Below, piece after piece: positions 1-7,314 of a stretch of 64,000 bases of DNA. Within the stretch, counting starts at the first letter, position 1. Each line of letters opens with the position of its first letter. This stretch comes from Clostridia bacterium (GTDB lineage Bacteria > Bacillota > Clostridia > Christensenellales > Borkfalkiaceae). The notes beneath the pieces are model-generated. The model was not told the origin of the DNA. It saw only the letters and a list, made by a program, of their open reading frames with translations, and searched no databases. A program made the translations under genes and the position numbers. The DNA is taken from contig JAFVQT010000028.1 of NCBI GenBank assembly GCA_017504655.1, forward strand, positions 1 to 64,000, in the 5' to 3' direction.

Positions 1-150
1 ATAACTGCGTAGCAATATAACTGCTAAAGCAGTTGGCGTTCGCAACTAAAGTTGCTCGGCAACACTGCGATGCAATATCACAAATCCGTTCACGGATTTA
101 TTTAGTTGCCGAATCCCTTGTAGGGACTCGGCTTTGGCGTAGCATTTTGC
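1..150. repeat. Array of short hairpins downstream of the MFS gene
   Basis: This stretch is a run of short perfect palindromes with stems of about 3-9 bp and tiny loops: CTGC-TAAA-GCAG, GTTGC-TCG-GCAAC, AAATCCG-TTCA-CGGATTT, and a nested CCGA/TCGG around TCCC/GGGA near 107-130. No open frame is present. It lies just past the stop of the minus-strand MFS gene, so it could act as an mRNA 3' structure. The style matches the arrays at 26.86-27.09 kb and 57.06-57.24 kb, although the sequences differ. It may begin before the window. I do not recognise a named family. Confidence 0.6.
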
Positions 151-1416
151 TTACTTTAACTGTAAAAGGTCTGTTTTTTCCTGTTTTTTAAAGTATCGCA
201 TTGCAATTATAACGACTGTTGCACCAAGTATAGGGAAGATAGCCGTTACCAGCATCCCCGCCTTTAAGCCTATTTGCTCTGCGGTAAGACTTAAAGAGGT
301 TGCAAGTCTTGCCCCCAATGCACTTGCACTGACGGTATCCGTCACTATGCCTAAAAGCTGGGGTGCAACAGATGCGCCCAAATCTCCGCTCGCCGCCATA
401 AGCGCGTATGCAGAAACGCCAAGCCTTGGCATTTTTTCTTCCATCATAATAAGCGTGCCCGGCCAAAGCATTGCTACAAACGTGCCTGTTAAAACGCACG
501 CAATAAAGGCTAAAACAAGGCTTGATGAAAGCCCAACTACAAGGTAGCAGACACTCGCGCCCACCATACCTATAAGCAACATGTTAAATATATTTTTACC
601 GAATTTTGAGTATAAAATTCTTGTAAGTCCAAGTAAGATGGCAAAAAGCGCAAGCCCCAAAATATCGCCTAATGCCTTGTCTATCTTAAGTGCCTTTTCC
701 ATAAAGCTCGAAATCCAGTTTGACATTGCGTTTTCGGCGCACGAGCCAAAGAATATGCATGCTACGCAAAGTACAACTCCAACGGTGTTATTTTTAGGTC
801 TTAAACTGCCGTTTTCGGTATGAGCACTGCTCATATCCGGCATGGGTGAGGTCATAAAAAGAACTGCTGCAATTACGGGTAAAAAAGCAAAAAAACCAAC
901 TATCCAAGCCCAATTGTGAGTGCCGAATATTTTTAAAAACACCGTGCTTACCGTTGCTACGGAGAAAACTCCAAACGCATACAGAGAGTGAAGCGCGCTC
1001 ATATCCCTTTGCGGATTGTCAGAGGGAATTGCAGCTATGGTAGGGCTTAACAAAACCTCTGAAAGGCCTGCTGAAACGGAGAAAATCACCGTTCCGATAA
1101 CGAGCCCCAAATATGCAATATTCGGGAAAAGTGTAGGTATAAGCGCGTAAACGAGCAAGCCAAAGGTCGTAACGAGAGGCATTATTCTTACTATTGCTTC
1201 CGTTTTTAGCTTGCCTGACAGCGCAGTAAAAAACAGGTCTACTGCGAGCTGTGTGCAAAAGTTTATCAGTATCAGCGTGCCCAAAAGGGTGTACGACAAT
1301 CCAAAGGTATTTCTAAAGGTTACAAACAGTAGGGGCGGTAAGCAAAATACCGAGGACATTGTAAAGTATGCCGTGTAGCAGGCAAGCTTGGTTCTTTTAA
1401 AGTTTGTCGTAGTCAT
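151..1416 (-). CDS. Major facilitator superfamily transporter
   Basis: A 421-residue polytopic membrane protein with about twelve hydrophobic segments split into two halves by a hydrophilic central loop near residues 195-210. Length, spacing and the basic C-terminal tail fit the major facilitator superfamily (secondary transporters driven by ion gradients). The overall look is closest to the sugar-permease-like branch, but nothing in the sequence fixes the substrate. It starts 12 bp after the stop of the upstream phosphatase gene and has an AGAGGT ribosome site before the ATG, so the two genes are probably co-transcribed. The hairpin array at 1-150 lies directly after its stop. The family call is firm; the substrate is unknown. 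Confidence 0.85.
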   Translation of the reverse strand: MTTTNFKRTKLACYTAYFTMSSVFCLPPLLFVTFRNTFGLSYTLLGTLILINFCTQLAVDLFFTALSGKLKTEAIVRIMPLVTTFGLLVYALIPTLFPNIAYLGLVIGTVIFSVSAGLSEVLLSPTIAAIPSDNPQRDMSALHSLYAFGVFSVATVSTVFLKIFGTHNWAWIVGFFAFLPVIAAVLFMTSPMPDMSSAHTENGSLRPKNNTVGVVLCVACIFFGSCAENAMSNWISSFMEKALKIDKALGDILGLALFAILLGLTRILYSKFGKNIFNMLLIGMVGASVCYLVVGLSSSLVLAFIACVLTGTFVAMLWPGTLIMMEEKMPRLGVSAYALMAASGDLGASVAPQLLGIVTDTVSASALGARLATSLSLTAEQIGLKAGMLVTAIFPILGATVVIIAMRYFKKQEKTDLLQLK

Positions 1417-1428
1417 ATCTACCTCTTT

Positions 1429-2445
1429 TCATCTATAGGTCATTATTTTCCTCAAACCCTCGATTTGAGATTTTGTAACGCCTATAGACAGTAATAAGTT
1501 TTCGGTTTTTTCTGAAAGAGTATCACCAAAGTTGCCGTTAATAAGGCGTTTAAATTTTTCAAACAGTGGCTTAGTCCAGCCGTCGGTTACACTTCTCACT
1601 CCAAAGTAAGAAAAGGAGGTGAATTCATAGTCCTGTATAAGCGTTTTCTCATCTACGCCGAGCAGTGCGTTTATTAAATAACAAATTGTCCCTGTTCTGT
1701 CAGCCCCACCCGTACAGTGAATATATACGGGGTAGTTGTTCCCGTCGGCAAGTATAGAAAAGAGAGCCTTGACCCCGTCGCTATAGTCTGGTAATGCATC
1801 GTATCCTTCTATGCTTGTATATATAAGCCTTGCATCAGGTATCGCGCTTACGCTTCCGCATTCTGCCTCTTGAGGGGTTCTTAAATCTATTTCGGTTTTT
1901 ATACCCAAAGTCTTGCTCATATGCGTCTTACCGCTTAAGGTTAAGCCTACACTTTCATAATCTTTACAGGGGGATAACAGTCCACCTCTAAATATTTTGC
2001 CTTGAGCTGTTGTAAATCCGTTTTGACATTTATACCCGCCGATATCTCTCGTATTGTATATGCCGTCAATTTTTATAGGTCTGGGGCCTAAATCGGTCGT
2101 TTTAAAGGTGCTACGCGCTTTTTCTGTTTTACAGCCGCTGTAATTGGCAACAACCTCAACAAAATAAGTAGCGTCCTTTAAAAGATTGTAAACCCCTATT
2201 TGCCTTTCGCTACCTTTTACAGTTAGAGTGTTACAGCCCTCAAGCATAGTGTCAGTAGAATACTTTACGGTAAAGGACAAAGGACTTTCATCCGTTTGCC
2301 AACCTATCACAATAGGGATTGCTTGATTGATTTCTTCAAACTGATTTTTATAAAAAGTTTTAACGTCGCCCCCATGTAATAGGTACTCTTTAGCAGAATT
2401 CAAATAAGGGAAAACTACGCCGTTTGGTGCAGTGATTCTTAACAT
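1429..2445 (-). CDS. Tyrosine-protein phosphatase with N-terminal fibronectin-like domain
   Basis: A 338-residue protein. Residues about 38-116 look like a fibronectin type III-like beta sandwich. The phosphatase domain follows, with the early NTRDIGGY motif near 131 and the signature HCTGGADRTG, giving the CX5R loop with Cys244 as nucleophile and Arg250 binding phosphate. This matches the Y_phosphatase3 (Wzb-unrelated, Iph/PtpB-like) family, which act on phosphotyrosine, phosphoserine or phosphoinositides. No signal peptide is seen, so it is probably cytoplasmic. It is first in a two-gene unit with the MFS transporter. The start codon sits six bases after a consensus -10 box with no ribosome site, suggesting leaderless translation. 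The substrate cannot be read from sequence. Confidence 0.85.
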   Translation of the reverse strand: MLRITAPNGVVFPYLNSAKEYLLHGGDVKTFYKNQFEEINQAIPIVIGWQTDESPLSFTVKYSTDTMLEGCNTLTVKGSERQIGVYNLLKDATYFVEVVANYSGCKTEKARSTFKTTDLGPRPIKIDGIYNTRDIGGYKCQNGFTTAQGKIFRGGLLSPCKDYESVGLTLSGKTHMSKTLGIKTEIDLRTPQEAECGSVSAIPDARLIYTSIEGYDALPDYSDGVKALFSILADGNNYPVYIHCTGGADRTGTICYLINALLGVDEKTLIQDYEFTSFSYFGVRSVTDGWTKPLFEKFKRLINGNFGDTLSEKTENLLLSIGVTKSQIEGLRKIMTYR

Positions 2446-2451
2446 ATGTTT

Positions 2452-2480
2452 ATTATATACGTTTATACGTGTTAAGTCAA
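2452..2480 (-). promoter_or_regulatory. Consensus promoter giving a probable leaderless mRNA
   Basis: On the minus strand, TTGACT (2480-2475), a 17-bp spacer and TATAAT (2457-2452) form a near-perfect sigma-A promoter. The ATG of the phosphatase begins at 2445, six bases after the -10 box, which is where transcription would normally start. There is no room for a Shine-Dalgarno sequence. Confidence 0.8.
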
Positions 2481-2521
2481 CCGACAGGAGATAAAAAATA
2501 TTCCGTAAAAAAATTTTTAAC

Positions 2522-2541
2522 TATGACAAGCATTTGTCATA
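2522..2541. promoter_or_regulatory. Perfect inverted repeat, possible operator
   Basis: TATGACAA-GCAT-TTGTCATA is a perfect 8-bp inverted repeat in the 142-bp gap between the divergent phosphatase and Sel1 genes. It lies about 46 bp before the Sel1 start and just upstream of a TATCAT box. Its placement suits a dimeric repressor, but no regulator is assigned. Confidence 0.4.
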
Positions 2542-2587
2542 TTAGCAATGTTATCATATACTCACAAAAACCTTTGAGGAGGCATAT

Positions 2588-3103
2588 ATGATAAACAAAA
2601 TGATATTAAAGGGCGCGATAGACGGCGGAGTTGAAAATCAGTTTTTATTGGCGCAAAAATACTATCACGGCATAGGTGAAAGCAAAAACCTTCCGCTTGC
2701 TGAAAGCTGGTATAAGGAGGCTGCAAAAAAAGGACATACTGCTTCTGAATTTATGTACGCTTATATGCTGCTTTGCGGAGAGGCAGGTCATAAGGACATA
2801 AAATTAGGAACTAAATATTTAAAGCGTTCTGCTTTTTCGGGCTACGCAAACGCAGTTTTACTTCTTGCGCGTAATTATTATTATGGCTACGGCGTAAAGA
2901 GAAATGAAAAAAAGGCCTTCAGGCTTTGGTCAAAGGGAGCAAAGCAAGGGCTTGCAGAGGCTGAATATTATTTGGGACTCTGTTATAGCAAGGGCATTTA
3001 TGTAAAGTCAAATGTAAGAAAATCCAAAAAACACCTTTACAACGCCTTGAACAACGGGTTTGAGATTGCAAAAACTGCTATTTCGGATTTGGCGTTTGCA
3101 TAA
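2588..3103 (+). CDS. Sel1-like (TPR-type) repeat protein
   Basis: A 171-residue protein made almost entirely of four Sel1-like helical hairpins. Tell-tale pieces are AQKYYHGIG, AESWYKEAAKKGH, ARNYYYGYGV, AFRLWSKGAKQGLAEA and LGLCYSKGI. Sel1 repeats are alpha-alpha solenoid modules that mediate protein-protein contacts. No signal peptide or membrane segment is visible, so it is likely a cytoplasmic adaptor. GAGGAGG precedes the ATG at good distance. It stands alone between a divergent phosphatase and the SpoIVFA-like gene 74 bp downstream. No partner can be named from the neighbourhood. Confidence 0.85.
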   Translation: MINKMILKGAIDGGVENQFLLAQKYYHGIGESKNLPLAESWYKEAAKKGHTASEFMYAYMLLCGEAGHKDIKLGTKYLKRSAFSGYANAVLLLARNYYYGYGVKRNEKKAFRLWSKGAKQGLAEAEYYLGLCYSKGIYVKSNVRKSKKHLYNALNNGFEIAKTAISDLAFA

Positions 3104-3177
3104 AAAGCGTTCTAATATGAAAAATTCCGTCATACATTATATCAGTAATTGGGCAACGCCCTAAAAGGAGAGTTATT

Positions 3178-3900
3178 ATGAAAGACGGAATTGAATATGC
3201 AGAAATGCTCGGGATGAACGTATCCTCGTGCGACGTGGTTGTAAAGCCTGCAAGAAAAAAGAGAAAAAAAGACGTTAAGGACGATGTTATTGCAAAGGTA
3301 AACGAGAGGGAGCTTGCGGAAGATATAGTAAGAGAATATCAGAATTTAGATGAGTATGAAAACGTAAGCCCAAAAGAGGAGACTCAAAGGGCTAAAAGAC
3401 GAGGCTTTGATATTTTAAAGCTTCAGGGCGTGGCTATATTTGCTCTTATCGTGACCATTTTGTTGACCAATATATTTTGGGAAAACAGCGGTATAAATAC
3501 ACTTATGAAAAGGGTGTTTAAAACAGAGGCTCAAGCAGTAGATGCGAGAAATTATTTAAGCTTCAGCGCGAAAAGTCCTTCAAACGATTTAACCGTAGAG
3601 ATTGAAAACGGAGTTATGACCTTCTCCGGAAAGGGCGCGCTCTATCCTGTTTGTGACGGTACTGTTTCTTCTATCGTAGAAGAAGAGGGGAAGTATACCA
3701 TTACTATAAACCACAGTGATAGCTTTAAAACGGTTATATCCGACGTTGACTATGTATATACGCAAAACGGCGATAACGTTTTTGCCTATGTGCCCGTTTG
3801 CTACGTTGCAGGAGACTCGGCAAAGGTTTACATGTACGATGGAGATACTTTATTGACCAATTATATCGTTGAAGACGGCGTTATTATATGGGAAAGCTAA
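3178..3900 (+). CDS. SpoIVFA-like membrane protein with degenerate M23 domain
   Basis: A 240-residue protein: a charged, lysine-rich cytoplasmic region (1-78), one transmembrane helix near 82-101, and an extracytoplasmic beta-rich domain (about 130-240) with GALYPVCDGTVSSI, which resembles the LytM/M23 fold. The catalytic zinc-binding histidines of active M23 peptidases are not evident. Its stop overlaps the start of the downstream SpoIVFB-like M50 protease by 13 bp. In Bacillus, SpoIVFA is exactly such a partner, holding and inhibiting the SpoIVFB protease in the mother cell. The assignment rests on architecture and pairing, as similarity of SpoIVFA proteins is low. The ATG has an AAAGGAGAG ribosome site. 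Confidence 0.65.
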   Translation: MKDGIEYAEMLGMNVSSCDVVVKPARKKRKKDVKDDVIAKVNERELAEDIVREYQNLDEYENVSPKEETQRAKRRGFDILKLQGVAIFALIVTILLTNIFWENSGINTLMKRVFKTEAQAVDARNYLSFSAKSPSNDLTVEIENGVMTFSGKGALYPVCDGTVSSIVEEEGKYTITINHSDSFKTVISDVDYVYTQNGDNVFAYVPVCYVAGDSAKVYMYDGDTLLTNYIVEDGVIIWES

Positions 3901-4718
3901 GGTTTAAAATTCATCCACTATTTTATATTATAGGAATATACTTTGTCTTTACCGGCAAAGTATTTTCTTTTTTAGTGTATACGCTTTGCGCTCTGATTCA
4001 CGAGATAGGGCATTCTGTTTGCGCGCAAAAGTGTGGCTATAAGCTCGTTAACGTAACTTTAATGCCGTTTGGAGCAGTTGTTACGGGTGATATTTCGGGT
4101 ATGAGCTATAAAGACGAGGTTAAGGTTGCCCTTTCAGGTCCGCTCGTAAATTTTGCTATAAGCGTTTGCCTCGTTGCGCTTTGGTGGGTATTCCCTGAGG
4201 TCTATCCGTATACTGAGCTTGCGGCAGGAGCGGGCTTTGCGCTTTGCCTGATTAATTTGTTGCCTGCCTTTCCGCTTGACGGGGGACGAATTCTGCTTTG
4301 CTCGCTCTCTGCTTTTTTAAAAAGAAGGACGGCAGTATTTATCTGCAAAGCAGTCGGGATAGTGCTTTGTGCAGCATTTACAGCTCTTTACGTTTTTTCA
4401 CTTTTTACAGAGGGCAATCCGTCACTGCTTTTTTTTGCAATCTTTATGCTGCTTGGTGTGATGGATAACGGTAAGGAAAACAGGTTTATAAGGCTTTATC
4501 ACAGTATATCCGACAAGAGCTTGAAAAACGGTAAAAAAATAAGGTCAATCGCGGTCAGCGAGGACTTTACCGTAAAAAAGCTTTACAAAAAAATTGACGG
4601 AGGCTATTTATATAGAATTTACGTTTATGGTGAAGGTGGTATGCTTAAACGAATTTTAGAGCCCCACGACGTAGTTGATATATTGCAATATAAAATGCTA
4701 AACGACAAAATAGTGTAA
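3888..4718 (+). CDS. Site-2 (M50) intramembrane metalloprotease, SpoIVFB-like
   Basis: A 276-residue multi-pass membrane protease. The zinc motif HEIGH is at residues 38-42 and the third-ligand motif NLLPAFPLDGGR at 123-134, both diagnostic of M50/site-2 proteases. The C-terminal region after about residue 200 is soluble and resembles the CBS-like regulatory tail seen on SpoIVFB relatives. In spore formers this enzyme cleaves pro-sigma-K inside the mother-cell membrane. Pairing with the upstream SpoIVFA-like gene (13-bp overlap) supports this, but no sigK gene is in the window, so another membrane substrate is possible. No long leader is present, as translation is likely coupled to the upstream frame. 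Confidence 0.8.
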   Translation: MGKLRFKIHPLFYIIGIYFVFTGKVFSFLVYTLCALIHEIGHSVCAQKCGYKLVNVTLMPFGAVVTGDISGMSYKDEVKVALSGPLVNFAISVCLVALWWVFPEVYPYTELAAGAGFALCLINLLPAFPLDGGRILLCSLSAFLKRRTAVFICKAVGIVLCAAFTALYVFSLFTEGNPSLLFFAIFMLLGVMDNGKENRFIRLYHSISDKSLKNGKKIRSIAVSEDFTVKKLYKKIDGGYLYRIYVYGEGGMLKRILEPHDVVDILQYKMLNDKIV

Positions 4719-4723
4719 AAATA

Positions 4724-4944
4724 TAATAATATAATGGGAAAATAGTTGCAAGTTCCGCGTTTGTGTGATAAAATTAACTTGCGACTCATTTTCAATATTT
4801 AGGTGTAAGTATGCTTCTTGGGTAGAAGTGTATCTTTTCGCGTTACAAAAACTTACACTTAAGTATTTTGGAAAATGTGTCGCAGCAAAGCGGAAGGAGC
4901 ATTTGTATCATGCTGTCTGCTTTGCAGGCGGCATTTTTTTATAA
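4724..4944 (+). ncRNA. Structured leader RNA with competing hairpins and terminator
   Basis: The 241-bp gap before the repeat lipoprotein folds strongly. A long hairpin pairs 4781-4810 with 4851-4883: 13 positions with one mismatch, then 17 pairs with two G-U wobbles. A smaller hairpin sits in its loop. The 5' arm GCGAC (4781-4785) can instead pair in GTTGCAAGTT/AACTTGCGAC (4745-4754 with 4776-4785). Downstream, ATGCTGTCTGC-TTT-GCAGGCGGCAT plus a T run (about 4909-4940) is a terminator. AGCAT and GCAAAGC upstream (4883-4902) can pair with ATGCT and GCTTTGC as an antiterminator. The layout looks like a riboswitch or attenuator, but no known aptamer motif was recognised. A TATAAT-rich stretch at 4724-4738 may be its promoter. 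Confidence 0.55.
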
Positions 4945-4959
4945 AAAGGAGAAGTATTT

Positions 4960-7239
4960 ATGGCAAAGAAGAACGTATTGTTAAAAGGTATCGCGGTATT
5001 AGCATTAATGATTTGTGCATTAATCTGCGTGTCTTGTGCGGCAAAGTGTAAGGTCGATTTTATTGTCGATGGAGAATCTTTTACCTCTGTAATGGTAGAG
5101 AGTGGAAAAACTGTTAATTGTCCTTTAGAGAACCCAGAAAAAGAAGGGTATGTTTTTAAGTGTTGGTGCTATGATGAGGAGTGTCTTAACGAGTATGATT
5201 TTTCAACTACAATCACTAAAGCAACAACTCTTTATGCTAGGTTTGCGGAATTGTTTACAGTATCGTTTGTATATGGAGAAGGGACTTTGTTATCTGAAGA
5301 GGTTGAATACGATACATTATGTGAGATGCCAGAGAACCCACAAGTTGAGGGCTTTATTTTTAAAGGTTGGTATTTAGATGATGATTTCACTGTTGAGTTT
5401 GATTTTTCTTCTCCAATAACAGAGGATTTGACTGTATATGCACGCTTTGAAGTGTTGCACATGGTTACGTTTGTGATAGATGGCGAAGAATATGCGTGTC
5501 AAGAAGTTGAAGATGGAGAGCTTGCCACAGAGCCGGAAAAGCCTATTATAGATGGTTATGTATTAAAGAAATGGTGCCAAGATGAGGCTATGGAATTTGA
5601 GTTTGATTTTGAAACACCAATATTTGAAGATACAACGATATACGGATTTTTAGCAGAAGCATACAAAGTAAACTATGCAGATGAAGGTGGAAATATAACG
5701 TTCTCGGAGAACGTTGAAAAAGGTGTTGCTCCACAAAGACCGTCAGATCCGGAAAAAGAAGATTACAAGCTTTCTGGTTGGTATTTGGATGCTGAGCTTA
5801 CCAATCGTTTTAATTTTGATTATGAAATTGAAGACGGTACAATTTTATATCCTAAATATGAAAAAATTATAGTAATATATACTGCGGATAGCTTAAAAGA
5901 AATAGCAAACAAGCCGAATGGTTATTTCAGGCTTGGCTGTGATATTAATTTGATGGGTGAAGCTTGGACTCCAATTGTTGAGTTTTCTGGAGAATTAGAT
6001 GGAAACGGATATAAAATTGAATATTTTACTATTACAACAGATGCTGGAATTTCTGGCTTTATAGCAACGAATAACGGTATAATAAAAAACATAGTTTTTG
6101 AAGATATCGTTTTAAATGAAACATATAGTGGAGACACGTTATGGTCTGGAACTATAGTAGGTTTAAACAATGGAGTGGTTGAAAACTGCACACTTGAAAA
6201 CTACGTTTCTTCGTATGTAGCAAGTCGCACATCAAATGGTGGTTCAGCTACGTACGTAATAGGAGGTTTCGTTGGTCTTAATTATGGAACGGTAAAAGAA
6301 TGTTCAATAAGTGGAGAATTGCACGTAAACCATGTAGGACACTGTTACCAGACAGGTTATTATGATTGCTATTATTCTTCGTATTCTCATATCGGCGGAA
6401 TGTTGGGTGTAAACGAAGGAGGAAGCGTTATAGGTTGCTATGCAAATGTAAAAATAGCAACTCATTCTAAATTTACAGGCGGGCGTTATAGCTGGGGTAA
6501 TGGTCATTCAAATGGTTATACTAATATAGGTGGTTTCGTGGCACAGAATACAGGGTTGATAGACGAGTGTGGTGTTGATTATTCTATTGCTACAACAGGT
6601 ACTATGGATGGTTATTCAACCTTTACGTTGTGTATAGGTGGTTTTGTAAGAATTAATTCAGAGGGCGGGCAAATTGCTAAAAGCTTTTCAAGAGGAACAA
6701 TAACAGAAAATTGTACTTCTGCTACTGAAAAACATATAGGTGGATTTGTTCAAAATAATCAAGAAATGATAAAAGATTGTTATTCGCAAGCTGAAATTAC
6801 TACTTGCCAAACAGCTACATGTATAGGCGGTTTTGTTGGGAATTCATGCAAAACGATAACTTCTTGTTATTCAGTTGCAAAAATTAATGTTGCAACAGTA
6901 AATAATATAGGTGGCTTTCTAGGATATGCAGCTACAAATAGTACAATCAATGCGTGTGTATCATCTGCAGAAATTTATTACACATCAGCTTCTTGTATAA
7001 ATGTTTTTGCAGGTAAAACAGAATCTGGCGGATGGTATGAAAAATCGTTATACGATTTAGCAAGTGTTATTATGCAAGGGGAAATTGCTATTGAGTATGC
7101 TGAATCATTTTCAGGGATTTTAGGGAAAGAAACTAGTGAACTGTTTTCTGAGGAAACACTTTTTGATGAGTTGTTCTGGAATGTAAAAATTTGGAATTTG
7201 GATGGGGAAAATGCCCCAACCTTAAAATGGGAAGAATAA
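4960..7239 (+). CDS. Surface lipoprotein with InlB-type and GLUG-type repeats
   Basis: A 759-residue exported protein. The N-terminus has lysines, a hydrophobic stretch and CVSC-A, probably a lipoprotein signal, although the -3 position is not the usual leucine. Residues about 29-302 hold four Listeria-Bacteroides (InlB B / Flg_new) repeats, recognisable by GYVFKCW...YDFSTTIT...TTLYARF spacing. Residues about 305-690 hold repeated IGGFV-x-N-x-G-x-I-x-x-C units typical of GLUG/beta-helix surface proteins. Such proteins sit outside the cell and may bind host or polymer ligands. The gene is visibly richer in A and T than its neighbours, hinting at separate origin. It is preceded by the structured leader and followed by a strong terminator. 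Confidence 0.8.
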   Translation: MAKKNVLLKGIAVLALMICALICVSCAAKCKVDFIVDGESFTSVMVESGKTVNCPLENPEKEGYVFKCWCYDEECLNEYDFSTTITKATTLYARFAELFTVSFVYGEGTLLSEEVEYDTLCEMPENPQVEGFIFKGWYLDDDFTVEFDFSSPITEDLTVYARFEVLHMVTFVIDGEEYACQEVEDGELATEPEKPIIDGYVLKKWCQDEAMEFEFDFETPIFEDTTIYGFLAEAYKVNYADEGGNITFSENVEKGVAPQRPSDPEKEDYKLSGWYLDAELTNRFNFDYEIEDGTILYPKYEKIIVIYTADSLKEIANKPNGYFRLGCDINLMGEAWTPIVEFSGELDGNGYKIEYFTITTDAGISGFIATNNGIIKNIVFEDIVLNETYSGDTLWSGTIVGLNNGVVENCTLENYVSSYVASRTSNGGSATYVIGGFVGLNYGTVKECSISGELHVNHVGHCYQTGYYDCYYSSYSHIGGMLGVNEGGSVIGCYANVKIATHSKFTGGRYSWGNGHSNGYTNIGGFVAQNTGLIDECGVDYSIATTGTMDGYSTFTLCIGGFVRINSEGGQIAKSFSRGTITENCTSATEKHIGGFVQNNQEMIKDCYSQAEITTCQTATCIGGFVGNSCKTITSCYSVAKINVATVNNIGGFLGYAATNSTINACVSSAEIYYTSASCINVFAGKTESGGWYEKSLYDLASVIMQGEIAIEYAESFSGILGKETSELFSEETLFDELFWNVKIWNLDGENAPTLKWEE

Positions 7240-7256
7240 ACAATTTAATAAAAAAA

Positions 7257-7293
7257 CAAAGAATCGCTAAAGTAACCCTTTAGCGATTCTTTG
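7257..7293. terminator. Bidirectional terminator
   Basis: A perfect 16-bp hairpin CAAAGAATCGCTAAAG / CTTTAGCGATTCTTTG with loop TAACC, flanked by an A run on the left and T-rich sequence on the right. It separates the convergent repeat lipoprotein and potD genes and can stop transcription from both. Confidence 0.85.
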
Positions 7294-7314
7294 TTTATCT
7301 GACTTATAAAAATT

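Noticed and set aside
4860-4944. Possible c-di-GMP (GEMM-I) riboswitch, because of GCAAAGC near the adhesin leader
   Set aside because: The required GGGCAAACC-like block and GNRA tetraloop arm before it are missing; GCAAAGC alone is explained by pairing with GCTTTGC in the antiterminator.
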